This document shows, piece after piece, positions 44,639-52,791 of a stretch of DNA of 64,000 nucleotides. This DNA comes from VRUE01 sp963770315. Lineage in GTDB: Bacteria > Actinomycetota > Thermoleophilia > Solirubrobacterales > 70-9. The notes beneath the pieces were generated by a model. That model was not told the DNA's origin. It made no database searches and saw only the letters and a program-made list of their open reading frames with translations. Made by a program: the position numbers and the translations under genes. The stretch covers positions 2,728,001-2,792,000 of the forward strand of contig CAVYPC010000002.1 in the NCBI GenBank assembly GCA_963770315.1. Direction: 5' to 3'. Every line of letters starts with the position of its first letter. The first letter of the stretch is position 1.

Positions 44639-47490
44639 GACGACTCGCCCCGATCCTCGCCGCGGCCGCCCTGGCCCTGGCCCTCGCCGCCCCCGCCCAG
44701 GCCGCCCATCCCTCGCAGGGAAACTTCGGCGTCAACGGCTTTGACATCGCCTTCACCAACCAAGACGGCACCCCTGCCACCCAGGCCGGCTCCCACCCCT
44801 TCGCGGCGACGATCTCCTTTGCCGCCAACCTCGACGAAGAAGGCACCCCGGAAGGCTGGTTTCGGAATTTCGCGATCGCCCTGCCCCCGGGCCTGATCGG
44901 CGGCGCCACCGCCTACCCGCGCTGCTCCACGGCGGACTTCCTCGCGCGGGAAGCCGGCGGGGAACTGGTGAGCTCCTGCCCGCTGGAGAGCCAGCTCGGG
45001 GTCGTCGCGCTCTCGCTCGGCGAAGTCGGCCACTGGGGAGTCGTCCCGATGTTCAGCCTCGCCCCGCCCCCGGGGGTGCCGCTGCGCCTCGGCTTCACCG
45101 TTGCCAGCGCCAACATCGTCGCCGACGTCACCCTCGGCGCCGATCCCCCACACCAGGTGATCGCCACCCTCAAGAACACCCCCCAAGCGCTCGAATTCAT
45201 TGCCACCGAGACCCAGGTCTGGGGCCACCCCTCCGATCCCGCCCACGACGAACTGCGCGGCAAATGCGCGCTCCGCGACATCGGATTGCCCCCCGGGGAG
45301 GAGCCCGAGCTCGAAGGCCAGGGAAAATCCTGCCCGGCCCAGCCCAACCCAAAGCCCTTCCTCACCCTGCCGACCAGCTGCGCCGAAGCGCTGCCCACGG
45401 CCTATGAAGCCCTCTCCTGGGAAGGGGAGAGCGATTCGGGCTCGATCCTCACTCACGACCTCGGCGGCAACCCCGCTCCCTTCAGCGGTTGTGGCAAATT
45501 GAGCTTCACGCCGAGGACCCAGACCAAGGCATCGACCGAATCGGCCGAGACCGGCTCGGGCCTTGACTTCTCGGTCGACTTCGACGACGAAGGCCTGACC
45601 AGCGCCGACGGCCTGGCCCAGTCGGAGGCAAAGAAAGCCGAAGTCATCTTGCCCGAGGGATTGACGATCAATCCCTCCGTCGGCGAAGGCCTCGCTGTCT
45701 GCACGCCAGCCCAGATCGACAAAGAGACGCTCGGCTCCCAACCGGGAGAGGGCTGCCCGAATGCTTCCAAGCTCGGCACCCTGCACGTCGACACGCCGCT
45801 GGTCGAAGAACCCATCGAGGGTTCGGTCTTCTTGGCCCAGCAGGACGACGCGGCGACCACGACTCCAGGCGCCGAGAACCCCTTCGACAGCCTGATCGCG
45901 CTCTATTTGGTGTTGAGGAACACCAACCTCGGGGTGATCGTCAAGCTGCAGGTCAAAGTCGAACCCGATCCCAAAACCGGGCAACTGGTGGCGACCCTCG
46001 ACGACAGCCCCCAGCTCCCCTTCAGTCACTTCAACTTCCACTTCAAAGAAGGCGCCAGGGCGCCGCTGATCACCCCACCTGCCTGCGGCACCTACACCAC
46101 CGAGGCCAGGTTCTACCCCTGGTCAGACCCGACCGTGCCGACCACCACCACCTCCTCCTTCAAGATCACCAGGGGAGTGGGCGGAGGCCCCTGCCCGCCG
46201 GGAGGCGTTTCTCCTTTCCACCCCGGCTTCAGCGCCGGGGCGCTGAACAACAACGCCGGCAGCTTCAGTCCTTTCAACATGCGCCTGATCAGATCAGACG
46301 GCGAACAGGACATGACCAAGTTCTCCGCGGTCCTGCCCCCGGGTGAGATCGGCTCGTTGGTAGGGGTGAGCAAATGCCCCGACGCGGCGATTGCGATCGC
46401 CCGCTCGAAGACCGGTCGCCAAGAGATCGCCAGGCCATCCTGTCCTGCCAGCTCGCTGATCGGCCACACCCTGGCCGGAGCGGGAGTGGGGGAGGCGCTG
46501 ACCTACGTCGGCGGTCAAATCTACCTCGGAGGCCCCTACCACGGCGATCCCCTCAGCGTGATCTCGGTTACCCCGGCTGTGGCGGGTCCCTTTGACGCTG
46601 GAACGGTGGTGGTCAGGCTGGCGCTGACCTTGAACTCGAAGACCGCCGAAGTCGAAGTCGACGGCGCCAACTCCGACCCGATCCCCCACATCCTCAAGGG
46701 GATCGTGCTCAAAGTCAGGGACCTGCGGGTCTACGTCGATCGCCATAACTTCCTCTTGAACCCGACCTCGTGCGAAGAATCGAAAGCCAGGGCCACTCTC
46801 TTTGGCTCCTACCTGAACGTCTTCGATCCCTCCGATGACGTCCCGGTAGCGCTCTCAGATCGCTACCAGGCCGCAAACTGCCTGAACCTGGGCTTCAAGC
46901 CGAAGCTCGACCTGGCTCTCAAAGGCGGCACCAAGCGGGGCGGGCACCCGGGCTTGATCGCCACCTACACGCCGAGAAAAGGCGATGCGAACGTCAAAGA
47001 CCTAGTTGTGAGATTGCCCCGCTCTGCCTTCCTCGATCAGGCCCACATCAGGACGATCTGCACCAGGGTCCAGTTCGCCGCCAAAGCCTGTCCCCCCGCA
47101 GCCCAGTATGGCTTCATCAAAGCCTGGACGCCATTGCTCGAAGAACCGCTCGAAGGGCCGGTCTGGCTCCGATCCTCGAGCCACAAGCTGCCCGACCTGG
47201 TCTTCGACCTGCACGGCTTGGTCGACGTCGAGGTCAGCGTGCGGATCGACTCCGCCAACGGCGGGATCAGGGCGACGCTTGAAAACTCACCGGATGCGCC
47301 GCTCTCCAAAGTCGTCTTGAAGATGCAGGGCGGCAAGAAGGGGCTGATCGTCAACAGCCGCAACCTCTGTGGGGCTACCTCGAAGGCCAGTGTGGACTTC
47401 ACCGGGCATAACGGGAAGGAGTTCAGCGCCCATCCTGTGATGAAGGCTGATTGTGGGGGGAAGCGGAAGCACAAGGGCCATCACAGGTAA
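44635..47490 (+). CDS. 951-residue modular secreted protein
   Basis: Predicted 951 residues with signal peptide (APILAAAALALALAAPAQA). The mature part contains at least three related modules that each start with a strand such as AIALPPGLIGG, VILPEGLTINP or AVLPPGEIGSL, continue with a Cys pair (CSTADFLA..SCPLES; CTPAQIDK..GCPNAS; CPDAAIAI..SCPASS) and a beta-rich segment; a fourth is more divergent (VRLPRSAFL..CTRVQF..ACPPAA). No enzyme motif. This kind of long extracellular protein is, in my experience, specific to Thermoleophilia. Translation is coupled to the upstream gene. Its role is probably surface-structural or adhesive. Confidence 0.85.
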   Translation: MRRLAPILAAAALALALAAPAQAAHPSQGNFGVNGFDIAFTNQDGTPATQAGSHPFAATISFAANLDEEGTPEGWFRNFAIALPPGLIGGATAYPRCSTADFLAREAGGELVSSCPLESQLGVVALSLGEVGHWGVVPMFSLAPPPGVPLRLGFTVASANIVADVTLGADPPHQVIATLKNTPQALEFIATETQVWGHPSDPAHDELRGKCALRDIGLPPGEEPELEGQGKSCPAQPNPKPFLTLPTSCAEALPTAYEALSWEGESDSGSILTHDLGGNPAPFSGCGKLSFTPRTQTKASTESAETGSGLDFSVDFDDEGLTSADGLAQSEAKKAEVILPEGLTINPSVGEGLAVCTPAQIDKETLGSQPGEGCPNASKLGTLHVDTPLVEEPIEGSVFLAQQDDAATTTPGAENPFDSLIALYLVLRNTNLGVIVKLQVKVEPDPKTGQLVATLDDSPQLPFSHFNFHFKEGARAPLITPPACGTYTTEARFYPWSDPTVPTTTTSSFKITRGVGGGPCPPGGVSPFHPGFSAGALNNNAGSFSPFNMRLIRSDGEQDMTKFSAVLPPGEIGSLVGVSKCPDAAIAIARSKTGRQEIARPSCPASSLIGHTLAGAGVGEALTYVGGQIYLGGPYHGDPLSVISVTPAVAGPFDAGTVVVRLALTLNSKTAEVEVDGANSDPIPHILKGIVLKVRDLRVYVDRHNFLLNPTSCEESKARATLFGSYLNVFDPSDDVPVALSDRYQAANCLNLGFKPKLDLALKGGTKRGGHPGLIATYTPRKGDANVKDLVVRLPRSAFLDQAHIRTICTRVQFAAKACPPAAQYGFIKAWTPLLEEPLEGPVWLRSSSHKLPDLVFDLHGLVDVEVSVRIDSANGGIRATLENSPDAPLSKVVLKMQGGKKGLIVNSRNLCGATSKASVDFTGHNGKEFSAHPVMKADCGGKRKHKGHHR

Positions 47491-47496
47491 ATCGAG

Positions 47497-47559
47497 GCGC
47501 GGCAATTGGTAGGCGAGGGAGCCCCCGATCCCCCACTCTCCGCCTTCCAATTGCCGCGC
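47497..47559. repeat. Palindrome overlapping the start of a TetR gene
   Basis: GCGCGGCAATTGG (47497-47509) and CCAATTGCCGCGC (47547-47559) form an exact 13-base inverted repeat with a 37-base centre. The putative TTG start codon of the TetR gene lies in the left arm. It may terminate the surface operon, act as an operator or mask the start. Confidence 0.6.
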
Positions 47560-48129
47560 GGGCGGCACGGCATCCCCCCGGAGCAGGTGGTGGAGAGTCA
47601 ACGTTGGCGGTTGCTGGGCGCGACGGCGGAGGTGCTGGCCGAGCGGGGGTATGCGCGGACCCGCGTGGCGGACATCGCCGCCCGCGCCGGCGTCTCGCGC
47701 GGCACTCTCTATGCGCTGTTCGAGGATCTCCCCGCCTGCCTGCTGGCGACCTACGAGATGGCCGCCGAGTGCGTCTGCGACCTCGCCGGCTCGGCCTGTG
47801 GCGGCGAGGCGGAGTGGGGGGAGCGCCTGCGGGCGGCGCTCGGGGAGATCCTCGCCTTCCTTGCCGAAGAGCCCGCCCTCGCTCATCTGCTCGGCGCCGA
47901 AGTCGCCGCCAGCGCGCCGGCGATCGCCGCGGCCCGCGAGCGCCTGCTCGAGACGCTGATCGAGATGGGGGTCGAGCGACGCCCACTGGAAGGCGCCTTC
48001 GCGCTGGTCTCCGAGCGGGTCGCGGCAGGGGAGAGCGCCGGGCTGCCCGAGCTCGCCCCTCAGCTCGCCGAGCTCATCGGCCCCGAGGCGGGACCTGCGA
48101 GGCGGCGGCGCGGCGCGCCTGCCACGTAG
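47506..48129 (+). CDS. TetR-family regulator B0
   Basis: Predicted 207 residues from a TTG start. Arm LPRGRHGIPPEQVVESQRWRLL followed by the HTH (VLAERGYARTRVADIAARAGVSRGTLYALFEDLPACL). The C-terminal part is shorter than in its relatives. It starts 15 bases after the stop of the giant surface protein gene and inside a palindrome, and its 3' end overlaps the opposing TetR by 56 bases. It has no counterpart in the left cassette. The true start is uncertain, but the LPxGRHGxP arm is conserved with others, so it must begin before it. Confidence 0.82.
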   Translation: MVGEGAPDPPLSAFQLPRGRHGIPPEQVVESQRWRLLGATAEVLAERGYARTRVADIAARAGVSRGTLYALFEDLPACLLATYEMAAECVCDLAGSACGGEAEWGERLRAALGEILAFLAEEPALAHLLGAEVAASAPAIAAARERLLETLIEMGVERRPLEGAFALVSERVAAGESAGLPELAPQLAELIGPEAGPARRRRGAPAT

Positions 48130-48778
48130 CGAGCGGTGCCGCGGCCATCTCCTCCCAGGCGGCGCTCTCGCCCAGGTACTGCATGACGACGAAGTGGAGC
48201 AGGCCGGGCAGCATCTCGGGGGCGTGCTCGGCGTCGCCGTCGAGCAGCTTCGCCGCCAGGAGCGTGTCGATCGCCCCGACGATGAAGTCCGAGGTGATCG
48301 GGGGTGGAGCCTGGCGAGAGGGGATCTCCCGGCGCGCGCTGTCCAGCGCGCGGGAGAGGCGCTCCATCAGGTCGCGCCGCTGGGCGAGCGAGCGCTCGCC
48401 CGCCGCATGCACCTCGACCAGCAGCGCCTTGGCGATCGCCGGCTGGTTGGCGCAGAACTCGAGCAGCTCGGCCAGCGCCGCCCGCAGGCCCTCGCGCCAG
48501 GAGGGCTGGCGCCTGGCGGCGCCGCTGAGGCGGCGGTAGAGCCAGTCGGCGGCATCGCCGTAGGCCTGCGCGAAGCAGTCTTCGCGGTCCTCGAAGTGCT
48601 TGTAGAAGGTCGCGCGGCTGGTCTGCGCCTGTTCGATCACGTGGCGGACGGCGACCTGCTCGTAGCCCAGCTCGCCGCTCGCGACGAGTATTGCCTCCAG
48701 GATCCGCTCCCGGGGCGGGCGGCGACCGTGGGGGCCGGGAAAGGGGAGGACCGTAGCGCTGTCGTAGTTCGAAAACAT
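48074..48778 (-). CDS. TetR-family regulator B1 (right cassette)
   Basis: Predicted 234 residues. HTH: ILEAILVASGELGYEQVAVRHVIEQAQTSRATFYKHFEDREDCF. The C-terminal block ALLVEVHAAGERSLAQRRDLMERLSRALDSAR and APPPITSDFIVGAIDTLL parallels regulator A1. It overlaps B0 convergently by 56 bases and is divergent from B2 with a 111-base gap, nearly the same as the 115 bases between A1 and A2. The start has AAAGGA as Shine-Dalgarno and TATACC as possible -10. Confidence 0.9.
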   Translation of the reverse strand: MFSNYDSATVLPFPGPHGRRPPRERILEAILVASGELGYEQVAVRHVIEQAQTSRATFYKHFEDREDCFAQAYGDAADWLYRRLSGAARRQPSWREGLRAALAELLEFCANQPAIAKALLVEVHAAGERSLAQRRDLMERLSRALDSARREIPSRQAPPPITSDFIVGAIDTLLAAKLLDGDAEHAPEMLPGLLHFVVMQYLGESAAWEEMAAAPLATWQARRAAASQVPPRGR

Positions 48779-48792
48779 GGTCCTTTTGTCTA

Positions 48793-48815
48793 GGTATAGC
48801 AGCTTTTAGAAACGT
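48793..48815. promoter_or_regulatory. Shared operator-like motif, right TetR cassette
   Basis: GGTATAGCA, CTTT and TTAGAAACGT (48806-48815) repeat the motif set of the left cassette at 37217-37240, in the same orientation and at nearly the same distance from the minus-strand start. Confidence 0.55.
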
Positions 48816-48834
48816 AGATGCCTAGAACGCAGTG

Positions 48835-48848
48835 TTTTCTGTAGAAAA
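48835..48848. promoter_or_regulatory. Perfect palindrome in the B1/B2 promoter region
   Basis: TTTTCT-GT-AGAAAA is a 14-base perfect palindrome in a locally AT-rich stretch, a plausible TetR dimer site for one of the divergent regulators. Confidence 0.45.
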
Positions 48849-48889
48849 GGCAAGTAGACATCGGATATATGTTTTGGTACCGTTTTGGA

Positions 48890-49576
48890 ATGGCCGACTC
48901 GCGTTCGCTGTCGGAGCGCCTCTCGAAACTGCCCCCCGGGCGACACCTGATCCCGCGCGACTTCGTTTCCCAGAACCAGCGCGAGCGGATGTTGATGGCG
49001 ACTGCCGAGCTGGTCGCCGAGCGCGGCTACCAGAAGACGACGATCGAGCTGATCGCGAAGACGGCAAGGGTGGCCCTCGTCACCTTCTACGAGCACTTCG
49101 CCAACAAGGAAGAGTGCTTCCTCGCCGCCTTCGACGAGAGCGTCGCCGGCGCCGCCGAGGTCTTCGCCGAGCTGGTCGATCCCGAGCAGCCCTGGGTCGA
49201 GCAGATTTCCACCGGCCTCGAGGTCTTCCTCGAGATGGTCGTGGCCGAGCAGCCGCGGGCCAAGCTCTGCATCGTCGAGAGCCAGGCGGCCGGCGGAGCG
49301 GCATTGGCGCGCTACCAGTCGATGCTGGAGAGCGTCGCGCCGAAGCTGCGCGAGGGGCGCGAGCTGAACCCGCGCACGAGCCGCCTGCCGGAGGGGCTCG
49401 AGGTCGCGATCGCGGGCGGGCTGATGTGGCTGGTCCACCAGCGCCTGATCGCCGGCCGGGTCGACGATCTCAAGGGGCTGCTGCCGGAGATGCTGCAGGT
49501 GACCTTGACGCCGTACGTCGGCGAGGTCGAGGCGGCGCGGGCCGCCGAGGCGGCCCAGGCCCGGGTGGCGGCCTGA
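48890..49576 (+). CDS. TetR-family regulator B2 (right cassette)
   Basis: Predicted 228 residues. Arm LPPGRHLIPRDFVSQNQRERML, HTH (LVAERGYQKTTIELIAKTARVALVTFYEHFANKEECF), and C-terminal blocks RAKLCIVESQAAGGAAL, LPEGLEVAIAGGLMWLVHQRLIAG and LTPYVG. These match regulator A2 region by region. An in-frame ATG at 48869 would extend it by seven residues; the later start begins before the conserved arm. No adjacent target gene. Confidence 0.9.
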   Translation: MADSRSLSERLSKLPPGRHLIPRDFVSQNQRERMLMATAELVAERGYQKTTIELIAKTARVALVTFYEHFANKEECFLAAFDESVAGAAEVFAELVDPEQPWVEQISTGLEVFLEMVVAEQPRAKLCIVESQAAGGAALARYQSMLESVAPKLREGRELNPRTSRLPEGLEVAIAGGLMWLVHQRLIAGRVDDLKGLLPEMLQVTLTPYVGEVEAARAAEAAQARVAA

Positions 49577-49628
49577 TGCGCGACGGCGCGGGAAGATCAC
49601 CAGGCGCGGGGAGTTGGGCCAGGACGAT

Positions 49629-50249
49629 GTGAGCAGCCCGCGCAGAGGACGCGATCCGGCGCGGGAGAGGATCGCTGCTGCGATGGTCGAGCTGGTCGCC
49701 GACCACGGCTTCGCGGCACTCGACGTAGACACCCTCTGCGGGCGGGCTGATGTTGGGCGCGCCCACTTCGATCGCTGCTTCGCCGACCTCGAGGACTGCT
49801 TCCTCGCCATCCACGACGAGGTCATGGAAGAGCTCTGCACCCGGGTCGACACCGCCTGCGAGGGCCGCGAGGCCTGGCACGACCGGATCTGGGCGGCGGG
49901 GATGGCGGCGATGCGCTGCCTGCAGGAGGATTTCGCTCGGGCCCGCTTCCTCGTCGTCGCCGTCAACGGCGCCGGCAGCGCCGCGCAGACGCGCCGCGAC
50001 CGGATCGTGCGGCGGATCGCCGACTTCCTCGACGGCGGCCGCGGCGAGGTCGAGGGCGAGCGGCCGATGTCGCGCTGTACGGCGGAAATCGCCGCCGGCG
50101 CCGTCTACGGCACGATCCTGGCCAAGATCGAAGCGGGCTCGATCGAACGCGGCGAAGAGTTCCTCCCCGAGCTGATCTACCTGGCGACGATGCCCTACCT
50201 CGGCGCCCGCGCCGCCGAGGACGAGCTGCTGGTCCAGCCGCTGCGCTAG
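49629..50249 (+). CDS. TetR-family regulator B3 (right cassette)
   Basis: Predicted 206 residues from GTG. HTH: IAAAMVELVADHGFAALDVDTLCGRADVGRAHFDRCFADLEDCF, with the same atypical recognition helix (no Tyr in the FYxHF position) as A3. C-terminus LIYLATMPYLGARAAEDELL is like the C-terminus of A3. An in-frame TTG at 49614 gives five more residues. It lies between B2 and B4 in the same direction, as A3 does between A2 and A4. Confidence 0.87.
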   Translation: MSSPRRGRDPARERIAAAMVELVADHGFAALDVDTLCGRADVGRAHFDRCFADLEDCFLAIHDEVMEELCTRVDTACEGREAWHDRIWAAGMAAMRCLQEDFARARFLVVAVNGAGSAAQTRRDRIVRRIADFLDGGRGEVEGERPMSRCTAEIAAGAVYGTILAKIEAGSIERGEEFLPELIYLATMPYLGARAAEDELLVQPLR

Positions 50250-50288
50250 GCGCGCCGCCACCGCCCATCTCTGGGGTATCGTCGGTTC

Positions 50289-50975
50289 GTGGCAAAGGGG
50301 AAGGCGAAAACGGGCGAGTCGGGGGCGGGCGCCGAGGCCTCACCGCGGCTGCCCGCCGGGCGCCACGGCCTGCCGCGCGAGTTCATCGTTCAAAACCAGC
50401 GCGAGCGGATCGTCACCGCGCTGGTCGACACGGTCGCCGAGCGCGGCTACAACGCGACCACCGTCGCCAACATCACCAAAGCCGCGTCGGTCTCCCGTCG
50501 CACCTTCTACGAGCACTTCGCCGACAAGGAAGCCTGCTTCCTCGCCGCTTATGAGATGGTCGCCGACCACATCGCCGCCTCGATGCGGGCCGCGGCCGAG
50601 GCCTTCGAGGAGTGGCCGCAGAAAGTGCGCGCCGCGCTGGCGACGATGTTGCGCTTCCTCGCCGGCGAGCCCGAGCTCGCCCGTCTCTGCATGATCGAGC
50701 CGACCGCGGCCGGCGGCGAGATTGCCGCCCGTCACCGCGCCTCGATGCAGGGCCTGGTCGGGATCCTCAAGGCAGGCCGGCCGGAGCACGGCGGGCAGCA
50801 CCCGCTTCCCGAGGCGACCGAGGAGACCCTCGTCGGCGGCATCGTCTCGCTGATCATGCGCGAGATCAGCGCCGGCCGCACCGAGCAGCTGGAGTCGCTG
50901 CTGCCCGACCTGGTCGAGCTCACCCTGGCGCCCTACGTCGGCGCCGAGCAGGCCGAGCAGCTGGCCCGCCAGTGA
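50289..50975 (+). CDS. TetR-family regulator B4 (right cassette)
   Basis: Predicted 228 residues. Lys-rich N-terminus, arm LPAGRHGLPREFIVQNQRERI, canonical HTH (ERGYNATTVANITKAASVSRRTFYEHFADKEACF). AGGEIAARHRASMQGLVGIL and LVGGIVSLIMREISAG correspond to A4. GTG start 6 bases after -10 TATCGT, the same promoter layout as A4, indicating the paralogy includes the promoter. Followed by VapBC. Confidence 0.9.
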   Translation: MAKGKAKTGESGAGAEASPRLPAGRHGLPREFIVQNQRERIVTALVDTVAERGYNATTVANITKAASVSRRTFYEHFADKEACFLAAYEMVADHIAASMRAAAEAFEEWPQKVRAALATMLRFLAGEPELARLCMIEPTAAGGEIAARHRASMQGLVGILKAGRPEHGGQHPLPEATEETLVGGIVSLIMREISAGRTEQLESLLPDLVELTLAPYVGAEQAEQLARQ

Positions 50976-51018
50976 TTTGGCTCAGAGCGGACTGTGATAC
51001 TGTGTAACTGTGGGTCAC

Positions 51019-51258
51019 ATGAAAAACATCACGGTCTCGGTCCCGGAGGACGTCTATCGCGCGGCGCGGGTCCGTGCCGCTGAAGACGGGAGCTCGGTCA
51101 GCGGGCTGGTGACGCACTACCTGCGCTCGCTCGAGGAGCGCGAGTCCGAGTTCTCACGACTGGAGACCCTGCAAGAGCAGATCTTCGCCGAAGTCGAGCA
51201 GTTCCGAGGGGCTGACCGGCTCAGCCGCGACGAGCTTCACGAGCGTGCGATTCGTTGA
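51019..51258 (+). CDS. vapB: Ribbon-helix-helix antitoxin, VapB-like
   Basis: Predicted 79 residues from the ATG (a GTG nine bases earlier gives 82). The N-terminus KNITVSVPEDVYRAARVRAAEDGSSVSGLVTHYLRSL is a ribbon-helix-helix DNA-binding fold typical of VapB. The charged C-terminal part would wrap the toxin. Its last 14 bases overlap the PIN-domain gene, as expected for a coupled toxin-antitoxin pair. Autoregulation through its own promoter is likely. Confidence 0.88.
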   Translation: MKNITVSVPEDVYRAARVRAAEDGSSVSGLVTHYLRSLEERESEFSRLETLQEQIFAEVEQFRGADRLSRDELHERAIR

Positions 51259-51661
51259 TACCAACATCCTCCTCTACGCGATTTCGCGCGACCCCGAGGA
51301 GGCTCACAAGGCGGAGCGGGCTCGCGGGATCCTGGCCGAGCGCGACCTGGCGCTCTCGGTCCAGGTTCTGCAGGAGTTCTACGCCCAGGCAACGCGGGGG
51401 AGTCGCCCTGACCCGCTCAGCCACGAGCAGACGGAGAGGCTGGTCGAGTCGTTTCTCCGCTTTCCCGTTGCCGATACCACCACCCAGGTGATGCTCGCGG
51501 CACTCGCCACCCGCCATCGCTTCCGGATCTCCTACTGGGACGCTGCGATCCTCGAGGCCGCACGCGCTCTGGGCTGTGAGACCGTCCTCTCGGAGGACCT
51601 GAGCGATGGCCAGGACTATGCCGGGGTAAGCGTGCAGAATCCGTTTCAGCCGAGCGCTTAG
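51245..51661 (+). CDS. vapC: PIN-domain toxin, VapC-like ribonuclease
   Basis: Predicted 138 residues from a GTG. PIN motifs: FVDTNILLYAIS with Asp5, an internal acidic residue in LQEFYAQATRG, ISYWDAAILEAARALGC with Asp, and VLSEDLSDGQ with Asp. These form the Mg site that cuts tRNA or rRNA in VapC toxins. It overlaps the antitoxin gene by 14 bases and is convergent with, and 4 bases overlapping, the Fic gene. Confidence 0.9.
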   Translation: MRFVDTNILLYAISRDPEEAHKAERARGILAERDLALSVQVLQEFYAQATRGSRPDPLSHEQTERLVESFLRFPVADTTTQVMLAALATRHRFRISYWDAAILEAARALGCETVLSEDLSDGQDYAGVSVQNPFQPSA

Positions 51662-52734
51662 CTCGTCAGCAGTGAGCGCAGGCGCTCGGTCGCCCAGTAT
51701 CTCGTGCCGGGCCCGCGGCCGCGCTGTTCGACGAGTCCGCTGTCGAGCAGGCGCCGCAGGTCGGCACTCACGGTCGCCGTCGATACGCCTGCCTCCTCGC
51801 CGTAGCTGGCACGATCGGTGCCGCCGGTCAGGCTCTGCTCGAGCGCGATCACGAATCGGTCGGGCCAGCCACGATTCTCGGCCTCCCGTTCGAGGCGCTC
51901 CCACCGCACTCCCGCCTCGCGGATCTGATCGAGTCGACGCTTTGCCTGGGAGATATGGGCGTCGACGCAGAACCGGACCCAGCTCGATGCATCGCGATCC
52001 GGCTGGTAGCTGCCGCCCTGCGTATCGCGCAGCGCCGCGTAGTAGGCGGGGGTGTTCTTGCCAAGGTATTCCTCGATCGAGGAGAACTCCGGCGAGACCA
52101 TTCCCTCGCGGGCGAGGACGAGCGATTGGACGATCCGCGCGACGCGTCCGTTGCCGTCGCGGAAGGGATGGACCGAGACCACGTTGAGATGTGCCATCGA
52201 CGCGCGGACGACGACGCCGGCGTCGCCTTCGTCAGCCTCCAGCCAGTCGACGATCTCCGCCATCAGCTCAGCGACCTTCTCGCCGCCTGGCCCCTGGTAG
52301 TCGATTCCCCCATCGGGACCGGACACCGATATCGGCCCCGTTCGCCAGCGCCCAGGCGACCTGTCCCGCTGGAAGTGGCAGGCGTCGAAATGCAGGTCGA
52401 GGATGACCCGGTCGGTCCAGCGGAACCGCGGGTCCTGGGCCATCGCCCCGACGTGGTCCATCGCGCGGGCGTAACAGGCAACCGCAAGGCGGCTCTCGTC
52501 TTCGCCGCCGCTGGGCGCCTCTCCACTCAGTAGGGCGATCGCTTCGGTGGGACCGACGCTGTAGCCCTCGATCGAGGTGGAGCCCTCGATCGAGCTCGCC
52601 GCCACCACGCGCCGCAGCGCCCCCATCCACGGGGTTGCCCGCCCAAGCTCGTCGCCGAGCTCATGGCGCAGGCGATCGAGCTCGTCGATTTTGGTGCGGA
52701 GGTTTCTCGCGATGGGCGGCGTCGCAAATATCAC
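51658..52734 (-). CDS. Fic-family protein with N-terminal inhibitory motif and winged helix
   Basis: Predicted 358 residues from GTG. The Fic core HPFRDGNGR is at residues 189-197 with preceding VSVHP and following VARIVQSLVLA. The (S/T)xxxE(G/N) inhibitory helix is present upstream of the core at residues 52-57 (STSIEG), making this a class II, self-inhibited Fic protein. The C-terminal ~60 residues are a winged helix-turn-helix (YGEEAGVSTATVSADLRRLLDSGLVEQRGRG), so it may bind its own promoter. Fic proteins AMPylate targets. A 7-base-arm palindrome lies just upstream. Confidence 0.92.
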   Translation of the reverse strand: MIFATPPIARNLRTKIDELDRLRHELGDELGRATPWMGALRRVVAASSIEGSTSIEGYSVGPTEAIALLSGEAPSGGEDESRLAVACYARAMDHVGAMAQDPRFRWTDRVILDLHFDACHFQRDRSPGRWRTGPISVSGPDGGIDYQGPGGEKVAELMAEIVDWLEADEGDAGVVVRASMAHLNVVSVHPFRDGNGRVARIVQSLVLAREGMVSPEFSSIEEYLGKNTPAYYAALRDTQGGSYQPDRDASSWVRFCVDAHISQAKRRLDQIREAGVRWERLEREAENRGWPDRFVIALEQSLTGGTDRASYGEEAGVSTATVSADLRRLLDSGLVEQRGRGPGTRYWATERLRSLLTS

Positions 52735-52751
52735 GACCAGTATCTTACATG

Positions 52752-52773
52752 ACTAGCAAATCAACATGCTAGT
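52752..52773. promoter_or_regulatory. Palindrome upstream of the Fic gene
   Basis: ACTAGCA (52752-52758) and TGCTAGT (52767-52773) with an 8-base spacer lie 18 bases before the Fic start in an AT-rich stretch. A site for the Fic protein's winged helix is plausible. Confidence 0.5.
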
Positions 52774-52791
52774 ATATTGATCGTCTACTTC

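Noticed and set aside
40697..47490. Phage tail or prophage origin for the giant genes
   Set aside because: No phage structural, integrase or lysis gene is near, and signal peptides mark them as secreted.
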